A DNA stretch of 64,000 bases from UBA8389 sp942493385. Its GTDB lineage: Bacteria; Bacteroidota; Bacteroidia; Bacteroidales; UBA1402. The position numbers were made by a program, and so were the translations under genes. The stretch is taken from positions 2,914,001-2,978,000 of the forward strand of contig OW818699.1 of assembly GCA_942493385.1 (NCBI GenBank), given 5' to 3'. The notes under the pieces were generated by a model. The model saw only the letters and a list, made by a program, of their open reading frames with translations, was not told where the DNA came from and ran no database searches. This document shows, one piece after another, positions 53,309 to 62,898 of this stretch; position 1 is the first letter of the stretch; each line of letters starts with the position of its first letter.

Positions 53309-55240
53309 TTAATGCCTGTCTTCACCCTCTTCACTTGCGTAAACGTTCTTTGGACATAATTCAATATAGTCGAATGCGAATTCAGCCTTTGGATTTTCCA
53401 GCACCTGCCTGATTCTCAAAAAGTGATCTTCCTTGGATGAGAGGTATTCGGTAGTAAGAATTCTGCGGAAGGTCTGCGATTGATTTCTAAAAATGTAATT
53501 TGAACCCGCCCAAAATTTTCGCATGGAATCCGGACCTTTCATGTATCCACGATTGTGCAATGCCTTGTCTGAAGCATTGTCCGTTTCGATGACGCCCATG
53601 TCTGCTACCCATCCAATAGTGGGGTTGGTTGCGAACACGCGCAAATCCAATGGGATACCACAGGGTTTCTTATCAAAATAAACTTGAATGACTCCACGAG
53701 TGCCCATCGCACAGTAACCAAGGCGTATTTCATACGTTCCGTCAGGAACCGGAGGCAATTTGAAGGTGAAATCATATTGTCCCAAAAGAACGACTTCATC
53801 GCCCTGATAGCTATCGAAAGTAGTATGTCGGTTTCGTACACTGACTAAGGTCTTATCAGAAAATTTCCAATCTTTAACGGAACCATCTTTGAATGCCGTG
53901 CAAGTTGCAGTACCAGCACGTCCTCGTGCTCCACTTGACATAAAATCAGGTGATAAGGTAGTAGCGTCAAAACGAAAACGGCAATTAAAAACTTCGTCTC
54001 TAGTAGTGACATCATAGGTCAAAATATCATCGATATAGTGGTATGTTCCATTCCAGGCACTTTGATCGACGTTGGATTCGGACGGTTCAAATACCCGAAC
54101 TCCACGGTGTGTGAAATTGCTCCCAACTCCTTTTCGATTCAGGAACATACCAGCTGTAGGCGAACTGGCTTGAACGACCGTATGCGGACAAATGGTTTCA
54201 TAAATATCGGTAGCATCCATGACGGACGTGACTTGCATGAGCTTCTTGACATCACCAGAGATAGTCAGGTCATTGAAATTGGCCAATCGATCCAGAATGT
54301 GATAGGCAACGTACCGATTCAGCGGGTTTTTTCGACTTTTAAAGTCACTGTCATACAAGCCGGCATCATTCGGATACGTGGCATTGTAAATGTTTGTGGC
54401 GTAGGCAATCAATTGATCCATATTATCAATACCATTTTCCGCATACACCGAGTTCGGCTCTATGAAAGCAGTGTACATATATTTCCGTTGTTTGGGAAAA
54501 TAGCCTGTTTCCCATTCGTTTCCAGTGTGATAATAAATGCCTTTTTCGACAGAGTCCTCACTACAGGAATAGTTCGGATCGATATACCTGCGAAGTTCTT
54601 CATCAAGTCCGGTTTTTACCAATGCACTATAAAAAAGTGAAATGGTCGAATCCTTTTCCAACAATTCAGGTAACAAATCATTGTTCATGGTCAAGACGCT
54701 GTTTATTGTATGAACCACTCCATTTTCAACCGAGTCGTCCCGAATGATGATTTCGGATTTTTTGTTAATCATATATTGGATGTTGTTGTTGGCATCCGTA
54801 TCGCACGAAATGGTCAAATACCGGTCATTCATATTGGAGGTCGGTAAAACGCCATCGTTCAAGTCGGAAGTGAAATAAGCTGCCTTAATCAAATGGTTGT
54901 AGGCAATCGTATCACAAGCACTGTCCGTTAATTCGGCCACGTTGTTCAATCCCCGTTCTGTCAAATAGACACTTACCGCTGCATTCGTTGGAGCAAAACA
55001 GGTATAAGAACCGTAGGCAGTGAGCAAATCATAAATATTGGCACGTTGCAGGATTGCGACAAAGTCGCTATACCGATTACTATGGTTTTGCAGGTAATCC
55101 GTCAACATTTGACCCTTAAATGGGTAAAAGCTTTCATCTTCCTTTACTTGCTTCTCCCAACAACTGCTAAAAGCAAGTGCTGTTATCAGTAGAGATGCAA
55201 CCAAAGCTATTTTTTTATTCAAAATCAATAGTTTTATCAT
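53309..55240 (-). CDS. FAS1 (fasciclin)-domain surface lipoprotein, longer
   Basis: 643-aa lipoprotein, lipobox FSSC (Cys27) after MIKLLILNKKIALVASLLIT. The first FAS1 domain (about 35-205) shows GSYTCFAPTNAAVSVYLTER and ENGVVHTINSVL. A second (about 210-410) ends near YHYIDDILTYD. The C-terminal ~200 residues are a beta-sandwich with PPVPDGTYEIRLGYCAMG and the closing FAFDYIELCPKNVY, as in carbohydrate-binding jelly rolls. Gap of 17 nt from the SusD gene upstream. Likely outer-surface location and glycan-binding role are inferred from the operon. Confidence 0.75.
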   Translation of the reverse strand: MIKLLILNKKIALVASLLITALAFSSCWEKQVKEDESFYPFKGQMLTDYLQNHSNRYSDFVAILQRANIYDLLTAYGSYTCFAPTNAAVSVYLTERGLNNVAELTDSACDTIAYNHLIKAAYFTSDLNDGVLPTSNMNDRYLTISCDTDANNNIQYMINKKSEIIIRDDSVENGVVHTINSVLTMNNDLLPELLEKDSTISLFYSALVKTGLDEELRRYIDPNYSCSEDSVEKGIYYHTGNEWETGYFPKQRKYMYTAFIEPNSVYAENGIDNMDQLIAYATNIYNATYPNDAGLYDSDFKSRKNPLNRYVAYHILDRLANFNDLTISGDVKKLMQVTSVMDATDIYETICPHTVVQASSPTAGMFLNRKGVGSNFTHRGVRVFEPSESNVDQSAWNGTYHYIDDILTYDVTTRDEVFNCRFRFDATTLSPDFMSSGARGRAGTATCTAFKDGSVKDWKFSDKTLVSVRNRHTTFDSYQGDEVVLLGQYDFTFKLPPVPDGTYEIRLGYCAMGTRGVIQVYFDKKPCGIPLDLRVFATNPTIGWVADMGVIETDNASDKALHNRGYMKGPDSMRKFWAGSNYIFRNQSQTFRRILTTEYLSSKEDHFLRIRQVLENPKAEFAFDYIELCPKNVYASEEGEDRH

Positions 55241-55257
55241 TGTTTTCGGAATTATTC

Positions 55258-56964
55258 TTAGAATGATGTGGAGGACTCATTGTTATAGGCCGGATTTTGA
55301 GTCAATTTGGTATTGACTTTCAATTCAGCTTCACTATAGGGGAAATACATTGAATAGGGCGAATTCAGCTTTTTTCTGATAGCACTTTGATTCTCAGAAT
55401 ATTTATTGATGGCATGGTTGATGAGACGGTTGTTATTACCGTCTCGCCTTGCCAAACGAATCAGGTCGAACCATCGTTTCCCTTCAAACAGCAATTCACG
55501 TTGACGTTCCAGAAGTACCAATTCTTCCATGCTTGATCTGGAAATCGCGTAGGTGGCGTATTTCAGCGTGTCAGTGCTGGTGGTGGTAAAATTATTGGCA
55601 CGGTTGTAAACAGCAGAAATCAAAGAAAACGCCGTATGGTAACACTCCGACTGTTCAGATGTCATGGAATCGGCTTTGACATCGCCAGCTTTCTCGATTT
55701 TCGCCTCCGCTTTCATTAACAGAAGGTCTGTAAACCGATACAATATCCAGTTGGCATAATTGGTGGTGCGAGGCATGTATGATACAACCGGAGCAGAAGC
55801 GGAAGATGCGGAATTATTGAAAGAGGTGAACAAACGGGTATATTTGCTAATGGCATACATTCCCTGAACACTCATCATTGATTCCAGGTATCGGCAATCC
55901 GTTTTCTTGAAAACGGCATTCGCATTGGTCAGAATATCCTTGCATAGGAACTCAGCAGCACTTAACAAGCCGGTTTCGACAGTGGATGAACCGTAATACA
56001 CAGGAATGAAGTCGTTCGGCACCGATTGATTCTCTTCAAAGTTCAACTCAAAAATACTTTCGAACGAATTCTTAGTACCAAAGATTTCGTTATAGGCGTT
56101 GCCAGAAGTCGTACCATTAACCTGTTCTTTGATAAGCGGATACTCGTGATAAAGCATAAGCTTGCTCACGTTGGTCATTAGATTTTCTTTATAAGCGCTT
56201 TTTTTCTGTTCGATGATGAGATCACAATATCGGATGCAATTGTCATAATCCTGATTCCAAAGATACATATCGGCCAAAATAGCATAAATACCGTACCTGG
56301 TAATACGGTCGGTATTGGATTTTTCATAGGCGAATTTTCGGACGGCATCATCCTTTACTTCTTCCAAATCGCTAATCAATGTCGATAAGATTTCAGAAAA
56401 GGGAGTTGCCGTAACCAAATAGTCCTGCACATCATCGATGGACGGTGAGGTCACAAACGGGACATCCGAAAAGGTACGAATCAGATAGAAATAGCACAAG
56501 GCACGGATGGCTTTCACCTCAGCTATGTTCGCTTTCAATTCAGATTCCGTATAATTGGGGTCGGCGGCAGATACCTTGGGAGCATAATAAAGAACGGTAT
56601 TGCATCGGTTGATAACTTGATAAAAACAAGTCCAGGATGCAAACGGATTGGTAGGGAGTACATTCCCTTTCAATATCTGACTTTCGACTTCGGGAGTGGA
56701 CATGCCCGAAATAATGTTGTCCGAACGCATTTCTCCCCATACAACCATACGCGAGATGCATTGGGGTGATTCCAAAGCCGAGTAACATCCGGTCACTGCG
56801 TTATCCACGTCTTTTTCGTCCGTCCAATAATTTTCCAAAACAATATCATTGAGTGGTAAGATGTTCAGATAGTCGGAACAGGCAGTCGACGAAATTCCGA
56901 GGAGGCAGGTCATAAAACCTTTTATGAAAAATTTCTTTGAATTCATAGTGTTCATGTTTTTCAA
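55258..56964 (-). CDS. SusD/RagB-family outer-membrane lipoprotein (first pair)
   Basis: 568-aa surface lipoprotein (signal segment ending SSTAC, Cys29). Typical SusD text: SDYLNILPLNDIVLENYWTD, then EKDVDNAVTGCYSALESP, GEMRSDNIISG, the helical EVKAIRALCYFYLIRTFSDV, and RQRELLFEGKRWFDLIRLAR near the end. Cooperates with the SusC encoded upstream, whose stop overlaps its start by 4 nt. Binds glycan at the cell surface and feeds it to the transporter. The 17-nt gap to a FAS1 lipoprotein gene places it inside the same operon. Confidence 0.9.
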   Translation of the reverse strand: MKNMNTMNSKKFFIKGFMTCLLGISSTACSDYLNILPLNDIVLENYWTDEKDVDNAVTGCYSALESPQCISRMVVWGEMRSDNIISGMSTPEVESQILKGNVLPTNPFASWTCFYQVINRCNTVLYYAPKVSAADPNYTESELKANIAEVKAIRALCYFYLIRTFSDVPFVTSPSIDDVQDYLVTATPFSEILSTLISDLEEVKDDAVRKFAYEKSNTDRITRYGIYAILADMYLWNQDYDNCIRYCDLIIEQKKSAYKENLMTNVSKLMLYHEYPLIKEQVNGTTSGNAYNEIFGTKNSFESIFELNFEENQSVPNDFIPVYYGSSTVETGLLSAAEFLCKDILTNANAVFKKTDCRYLESMMSVQGMYAISKYTRLFTSFNNSASSASAPVVSYMPRTTNYANWILYRFTDLLLMKAEAKIEKAGDVKADSMTSEQSECYHTAFSLISAVYNRANNFTTTSTDTLKYATYAISRSSMEELVLLERQRELLFEGKRWFDLIRLARRDGNNNRLINHAINKYSENQSAIRKKLNSPYSMYFPYSEAELKVNTKLTQNPAYNNESSTSF

Positions 56965-59900
56965 AATCCAATGGTAATACCGGCGGTTACGGACTTGGAA
57001 CGTGGTGTTTGGGAGGCATCCTGGACGATACCGAATCCTCCATAACCCACTTCAGGATCGGCTCCGGTGTAGTTGGTCAGACAAAACAGGTTGTTTGCAC
57101 TGATGTACATCCTGATTTGATCCAAACCAAGGGATTTGGTCAATTTTTTATCAACCGAATAGGAAAGCTGTGAATAATTTAGACGCATGAAAGATCCGTC
57201 TTCAACAAAACGGTCGCTTCCCAACCAATTGTAGCCCTCATTATACAGGGATCTCGGTATATAAGTCTTGTCACCCTCACTCCGCCAACGCCAATTGACC
57301 GCCTTGCTTTGATTGCTGTTAGTGAACATGTTTTCGGCATTCATTCTGGCCTTGTTGATGATCTTATTGCCCAATCGAAAATTGAACTGATTGTTCCAAG
57401 TCAGATTTCCATACGCAAATTTTAGACCGAAACCTCCGGTTATTTTGGGGAGTGAACTGCCCAAATAGACGATATCCAGTTCGTTAATGTTCCCATCATG
57501 ATTAATGTCCTCATACTTGGCATCACCACCTTTAAAGCGATAGGCCGAGGTGGTCCCATAACAGAAATACATGGGAATCGTCTTACCATTGTTGTCCAGA
57601 ATGACTTGATCATTCTTGTTACGCAATACGGGAGCATCGGGTCCACTGACTCCTTTCACTTCCATATCGCTGTACTTGCTGTACTGGTAGGCTCCATTGT
57701 AACGAAATCCAAAAATGTCGCCGAACGCCCTATGCAACTGCACCCTCGACAGATAAGATCCGTTCCCACGATTGAAATCACCGTTCATGCTCGCCAGAAC
57801 TGTTGGATCCATTTCGACAATCTCATTTTTATTGTTGGCAAAAGCCAGATTGAAGTCCATCGAAAATTTCCCGGCTTTAACAAACCTGTTTGCATTGATG
57901 TTCAACTCCCAGCCTGCATTGTGCATGCTGCCTACATTTTGTACATACAAACTGTTGTAACCGGAAGAAGTGGGAATAGCTCGGTTGTACATCAGCAAAT
58001 CGGTGGTCATTTGCGTATAGAGGTTGAAATCGGAAGTAATCAGATCGTCGAACAGACCGATGTCCATACCGATGTTATATGTTTCTTTTGACTCCCACTT
58101 CAGATTGCTTAGACGGATGTTGCTGGAATAGATGGAAGACTGATTGTTATACGATGCTCCCTGCGAATATTTGCTGAAATACAAATATTCACCGTTTGGT
58201 TGGTTCCCTACTATCCCCCAACCGGGTCGAACTGACAACATGGACAACCACTTTATATCCTTCAAGAAAGGTTCGTCCGATGCATTCCAACGTAAGGAGA
58301 AAGCAGGGAAATTTCCCCAACGCTGGGCAGCGCCGAATTTGGTGGATCCATCACGACGAACGGAAAAATCGGCCATATAGCGGCTTTTGTATGCATAGTG
58401 TGCGGAAAAGGTGAAATAAATGCTTCTCCATTGCCCGGAACTGGTTGAAAATCCGTTGATGTTGGCGTGGGCAGCTGTTGAGGTGATGGTGCTGTATGGC
58501 AAACCATACAAGGAAGTGTACTGTCCGATGGAATTGCCTGAGGTAGTTTGACCACGGAGCAAAGACAAGAATGAATGGTTCTTATCTTTAAACTGTGGAG
58601 CAAAAGTCAAGGTATGGGTAGTCGTAATACCCATACTTTTATACGAATCCGAAGTAGCATGGTTCGCTTCACCACTGGACCATCCATTGGTGATCATACT
58701 GACTGGATAGTAACTTTCATTGAATTTGTTGAACACATTAAAAACAATCTTACCTTCATATTTAAGTTGCGTTTGATCGTTTTCAATACCAAGCAGGTTG
58801 TAGTTGATGTTAAATTCAGGCTGGATATTGTTGCTTCGTTCTACGTTTTTTGCCAAATTAGCCAAAGCAACCGGGTTGTCAAGCCCCCGTTGGTCGATGA
58901 GCTGCGCCGAAGAGGAGGACAGCATGTGGTAATAGGAATTTGTCGGATTTCCATCAGCATCTTCCTTATAGATAGCCAGATTTGGCATTTTAATATAGGC
59001 TAACCCTAGCAAACCGGCATAGTTTTTCTCGTTGTCCGTATAGGTCATTGAAAAGTTCGAAGAAATCTTGATGCGATCGGATATATAATAATCCAATGCC
59101 GTACGGGTGGAATAACGTGTCAGATTTTGTCCGATAACAGATCCCGATTCTGAATCGTAACCGCCGGACACACGGAAATTGGCTTTGGTACCACCTCCGG
59201 AAAGCGATACATAATGGTTTTTTTGCTGTCCGATTTGTTTTACCGCACTAGCCCAATCCGTATTGTTGTTGTACATTTGATATTCAGAATAGGTCGGATC
59301 GTAATTAAATTCTCGAATATTGGCCGTCCCATCGCTTAATCTCGGATTGAAATAAGCTTCCTTCATCAACATGGTATATTCATTACCATTCATCATTTTC
59401 ATACCGACCGGTTGGCGGGTGGAGGTCAAACGCAGCGAGTAGGTAACCTTGGAAGCACCCCGCGAACCGCGTTTGGTTTTGATGTCAACTACTCCATTGG
59501 CACCCTGAGAACCCCAAATCGCAGTCGCAGCGGCATCTTTTAACACAAGTATCCGATCAATGTCTTCTGGATTTACATTCAACAATTGGGCAAACTTTTC
59601 TTCATTGGCATTGTTGAAATCAAAATCCTTGCTTTCATCTGTTTCCCAAATATTGCCGTCCACGACGATCAAGGGTTCTGAATTACCATTGATGGACGAA
59701 ACACCGCGCAATCGCATACTCGTGCCTGCTCCCAAGTTTCCCGAATTGGCAACGATGTCCAAACCGGAAATTCGTCCTTGCAATGCCTCATCAATGGTGG
59801 TTATGGCCAATCCTGCAAATTCTTTGGCATCGATGGTCTGAGAAGCACTGGAAATTTCGCGCTGTGGGATTACAAGACCACCGGTCTCTGTTTTTCTTCG

Positions 59901-60236
59901 TGAACTGACTACGACTTCCTTAAGCTTGGTGTCGTCCGTCATCTTGATTTTAAAAACCGTGCTTGCGAACGCTAAAGATTGCGTTTTATAACCGACACAA
60001 GATACTTGCAACTTGTCTTTAGGGTTTTTCAACCTAAACGAAAAATTACCATTGATATCGGTCACACTGGACGCAATGATACGGTTCGAAGCATCCATTT
60101 CAACTACATTGACGCCATACATAGGGCCATACTCATCTGTTACGCTTCCACTAATGATCGAGCCTGCTGTCTGAGCCGTGACTATTCCTGGCAACAGTAC
60201 AACCATCAGCAAAATATTGATAAGAATCTTTCTCAT
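56961..60236 (-). CDS. SusC/RagA-family TonB-linked outer-membrane transporter (first pair)
   Basis: 1091-aa outer-membrane importer with signal peptide (MRKILINILLMVVLLPGIVT, AQ), a carboxypeptidase-regulatory-like domain (about 26-105), the SusC N-terminal linker, and a canonical plug with ALQGRISGLDIVANSGNLGA, SMRLRGVSSINGNSEPLIVV and VLKDAAATAIWGSQGANGVV. The beta-barrel carries typical SusC text (FGAAQRWGNFPAFSLRWNAS, ISANNLFCLTNYTGADPEVG) and ends VTAGITIGF. It starts 4 nt after the FAS1 gene and overlaps susD by 4 nt. Imports glycan oligomers in partnership with that SusD. Confidence 0.92.
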   Translation of the reverse strand: MRKILINILLMVVLLPGIVTAQTAGSIISGSVTDEYGPMYGVNVVEMDASNRIIASSVTDINGNFSFRLKNPKDKLQVSCVGYKTQSLAFASTVFKIKMTDDTKLKEVVVSSRRKTETGGLVIPQREISSASQTIDAKEFAGLAITTIDEALQGRISGLDIVANSGNLGAGTSMRLRGVSSINGNSEPLIVVDGNIWETDESKDFDFNNANEEKFAQLLNVNPEDIDRILVLKDAAATAIWGSQGANGVVDIKTKRGSRGASKVTYSLRLTSTRQPVGMKMMNGNEYTMLMKEAYFNPRLSDGTANIREFNYDPTYSEYQMYNNNTDWASAVKQIGQQKNHYVSLSGGGTKANFRVSGGYDSESGSVIGQNLTRYSTRTALDYYISDRIKISSNFSMTYTDNEKNYAGLLGLAYIKMPNLAIYKEDADGNPTNSYYHMLSSSSAQLIDQRGLDNPVALANLAKNVERSNNIQPEFNINYNLLGIENDQTQLKYEGKIVFNVFNKFNESYYPVSMITNGWSSGEANHATSDSYKSMGITTTHTLTFAPQFKDKNHSFLSLLRGQTTSGNSIGQYTSLYGLPYSTITSTAAHANINGFSTSSGQWRSIYFTFSAHYAYKSRYMADFSVRRDGSTKFGAAQRWGNFPAFSLRWNASDEPFLKDIKWLSMLSVRPGWGIVGNQPNGEYLYFSKYSQGASYNNQSSIYSSNIRLSNLKWESKETYNIGMDIGLFDDLITSDFNLYTQMTTDLLMYNRAIPTSSGYNSLYVQNVGSMHNAGWELNINANRFVKAGKFSMDFNLAFANNKNEIVEMDPTVLASMNGDFNRGNGSYLSRVQLHRAFGDIFGFRYNGAYQYSKYSDMEVKGVSGPDAPVLRNKNDQVILDNNGKTIPMYFCYGTTSAYRFKGGDAKYEDINHDGNINELDIVYLGSSLPKITGGFGLKFAYGNLTWNNQFNFRLGNKIINKARMNAENMFTNSNQSKAVNWRWRSEGDKTYIPRSLYNEGYNWLGSDRFVEDGSFMRLNYSQLSYSVDKKLTKSLGLDQIRMYISANNLFCLTNYTGADPEVGYGGFGIVQDASQTPRSKSVTAGITIGF

Positions 60237-60240
60237 GGAT

Positions 60241-62787
60241 TTACTTGGATTTTAATTTGCTTACTACTTGTGAAGCAAATTGAGTACTTGAATACATCAA
60301 GGGCTTATCTATCAAATGAACGACAGCATAAGCTGATGTTTCGATTTCGGTTGAAGCAGCAGCATCTTTATTATTATACTGGTATTCTCTGGCCATGAGG
60401 TTGCGTAAGTTCGGATCACTGGTCACATGACTGATGTTGCCTGCCAAATCCTTGAGTGTAATACCGTTATTGGTAGCATTCACCTCCAGTTTATAGAATC
60501 GTTTGGTTTCTGGATTGTTGCAAGCAGTTTCATAATTCCCTTCAGAGCTTCCGCTTCCCTGGTAAATGGAATTATCCTGAATGTGGTAACGCAAAAAATT
60601 ATTGATTTGATTCGTCATAGTTTCTTTCTTTACCGGGTCTATTTCTGTCTCAACCTGAACCCAAGTGGGTAGTTTTCCGGCGTCCTGCAATTCTTGTATG
60701 GACAGGTTTGTTGGAACGTAAACGGTGTAATGGTAGGTATTGAACAGGCTGATATTGTTGCTTCCACAAGCATAGACCTTATTGTGAACAGTTTCAATAT
60801 AATCGCTACCTGTAAGCAGTTCCAAGAACTTGTTAAACTCAGGATGTTCACCAAGAATATCGAAAACGGATTTCTGAGAAGTCATAAGCGGCTCCGAATC
60901 TATGATGTATGTTTTACCATTACCGTCACTCGACTCATCGTAAATTTCCTTGACAGTAAGAGGCGTCGTCTTTTCCAACTGGAAGCCACCCGAAACGGTC
61001 ATGACACCTTCGCCGCCGTTGACATTGTTTACTTTGAGTGTACCGCCGCCTTTAGTTTTGTAATAGGTATTTCCATCTTCAACATTGCCCACTACGATGT
61101 GGTAATCCAACATATCTTGCAAGCGGTCCCTTATCTGTCCGTACGTGGCCATGCCCAAGGAATCTTTTTCACCGGTGGTCAAATCGATGTTCCATACGCT
61201 TGCCTTTACTTTTGAGGTGATGGATGTTGCTTTTGTATCCCATGAGAAACGATAGAGCTTGGTTTTGGTTTGTCCGTACGATACAGGATCGATGTATTGG
61301 GTCAAGGCTTTGTTTGTCGGTATGAAGAAACTGTAGTAGCTGTCCATGGAGTTCAAATAGGCATAGTATTCTAATTGCTCGATGGCCCAATAAAAAATGT
61401 TCATGCTTTCATTAATCAATGCCGGAAACGAAACGGAGGCATAGGAAGTAGGACTGAAGACCTTGTTGGTGACATAAACGACGCCGTTGCAACCTAAGAA
61501 GACGCTGTCAATAAGCTCCGTTGAAAGTCCGATTTCATTGCTGGCATCGTTCAAAACCGTTTCAAACTTACTGGGCACGGTTCCGACAAACGAATTCTGC
61601 ATGTTGTTGTTGATCAGTTTTGCCATAACATTGTAGGGAACGTTTTCCCAACTGCCATAATAGTTTCTCAAAGCTTTTCCTCCTTCCTGATTCCAGTACC
61701 GATCCAAAGCTTCGTTGCTAGGTACCAACATCACTCCCATGTTTTCCTGTAGGGCGACATTGTTGCTCACTGTACTGATGGTTGCTGAATAAAAGCTGTT
61801 CCATCCCGGATCAAACTTCAGTTGCCCAGGGACAGGCTTGTTGTCCGGTGTTGATAGAATGAAATTTCCGTTTTGTGAACGCAGGGAAAAGTATCTTTTT
61901 TGATAGACCGAATCAACATTAGTTCCGAAAATACGATTGAAATCGGTTGTAGCCGTCGCATTGTAATAGGGTGCGGAAAATCGTTCAAGCAATTTGCTGA
62001 ATTCTGAAGTATTCGGATTTTTGCGGATAATTTCAGCCATGTTGTCAAGTGGAGTCATGACTTCAGCCATTTGGTGAACAAATCCGTTTAAACATTTGAT
62101 GTTCTGATTTTCGATGGCAATACCGTTTACGCTGGCATCACCCGGTTGACGATCGGTGGTATAGTTGAACAGAAAATTGTAATCACTGTTTGAAATCTTG
62201 TTCATTGACAATTGGTTTTCAATGAAATGAATGATTGGCGAGGGTGTCATGTCTTTTAAGCAAACCAATCCCTCCGGCCTGGTTTTGAATTTTGTCCAGT
62301 AGGACGTGTTGGGCATCTCTTCGGGCATAATCCGGGGAACAGAATCGTAGATGGACATCGCAGTGAGTCTGCGCATGCAATCCCCTTCGACTGGTCCTTC
62401 CGTACTGGATAAAGTGGTAGTTTGGAATGCATTGTTAATCATTGATCCGTTTAAGATCAACCTCTTTTGAGCCAAGGAGAAATCGGCATACTTTTTTACT
62501 CCCCATCGGTTGCCAGCAAAAAAACGGTTAAACGCATCGTCATCGGCAACAAAAAGTGTCTTACTACCTGTTTTTGAAAGCACTTCCTTATATTCCAAAT
62601 CGTTAATTAACTGAATAAGGTTTGTGTAATGACCTTCATCATCCAGGTATTGATAAATGCTGCTGCCCAACCAACTTGGCATGCTGTCTTCAAATTTGTA
62701 TCCGGAGCATGACGTGAGACCACCGATTAGGATAACAGCCAATAACCGTTGCCAATTGGAAAGTCGATTTCGCAATGTGTTCATCAT
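60241..62787 (-). CDS. Large multi-FAS1 surface lipoprotein
   Basis: 848 aa from Met at 62787, preferred over the in-frame Met at 62856 because it begins the lipoprotein signal (RLLAVILIGGLTSC, Cys27) and because the longer form would run into a hairpin. It contains several FAS1-like units: SKTGSKTLFVADDDAFNRFF (first), GVMLVPSNEALDRYW (second), SFFIPTNKALTQYIDPVS with KTYIIDSEPLMTS (third), and FNTYHYTVYVPTNLSIQELQ with AVVHLIDKPLMY (fourth). FAS1 domains mediate protein or glycan contacts. It is the first gene after the hairpin at 62848-62884 and precedes susC by 4 nt, so it probably leads the SusCD-FAS1 transcript or continues from the upstream gene by read-through. Confidence 0.78.
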   Translation of the reverse strand: MMNTLRNRLSNWQRLLAVILIGGLTSCSGYKFEDSMPSWLGSSIYQYLDDEGHYTNLIQLINDLEYKEVLSKTGSKTLFVADDDAFNRFFAGNRWGVKKYADFSLAQKRLILNGSMINNAFQTTTLSSTEGPVEGDCMRRLTAMSIYDSVPRIMPEEMPNTSYWTKFKTRPEGLVCLKDMTPSPIIHFIENQLSMNKISNSDYNFLFNYTTDRQPGDASVNGIAIENQNIKCLNGFVHQMAEVMTPLDNMAEIIRKNPNTSEFSKLLERFSAPYYNATATTDFNRIFGTNVDSVYQKRYFSLRSQNGNFILSTPDNKPVPGQLKFDPGWNSFYSATISTVSNNVALQENMGVMLVPSNEALDRYWNQEGGKALRNYYGSWENVPYNVMAKLINNNMQNSFVGTVPSKFETVLNDASNEIGLSTELIDSVFLGCNGVVYVTNKVFSPTSYASVSFPALINESMNIFYWAIEQLEYYAYLNSMDSYYSFFIPTNKALTQYIDPVSYGQTKTKLYRFSWDTKATSITSKVKASVWNIDLTTGEKDSLGMATYGQIRDRLQDMLDYHIVVGNVEDGNTYYKTKGGGTLKVNNVNGGEGVMTVSGGFQLEKTTPLTVKEIYDESSDGNGKTYIIDSEPLMTSQKSVFDILGEHPEFNKFLELLTGSDYIETVHNKVYACGSNNISLFNTYHYTVYVPTNLSIQELQDAGKLPTWVQVETEIDPVKKETMTNQINNFLRYHIQDNSIYQGSGSSEGNYETACNNPETKRFYKLEVNATNNGITLKDLAGNISHVTSDPNLRNLMAREYQYNNKDAAASTEIETSAYAVVHLIDKPLMYSSTQFASQVVSKLKSK

Positions 62788-62847
62788 GATATTCAATATT
62801 ACTGCAATAGGTTCCTCTAAGGAAAAAAAATGGATAGTATATAAATA

Positions 62848-62884
62848 GAATTCCATCTGAGATTTTTTTTCTCAGATGGAATTC
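62848..62884 (-). terminator. 14-bp perfect hairpin between the T9SS protein and the FAS1-SusCD operon
   Basis: gaattccatctgag (62848-62861) and its exact complement ctcagatggaattc (62871-62884) flank a 9-nt loop of atttttttt. On the - strand it lies directly after the stop at 62899 and upstream of the FAS1 gene start. It is well placed as a terminator for the upstream gene or as an attenuator controlling read-through. The run of A lies in the loop on the coding strand, and no T-tract follows, so it is not a classical terminator. Confidence 0.55.
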
Positions 62885-62898
62885 AGAAGATAAGTTCT

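Noticed and set aside
54038..54640. 200-aa + strand open frame in the FAS1 gene
   Set aside because: Antisense shadow of a well-supported lipoprotein gene, with no domain match visible. The same holds for 57498-58091 inside susC and 41712-42185 inside the alginate-lyase-like gene.
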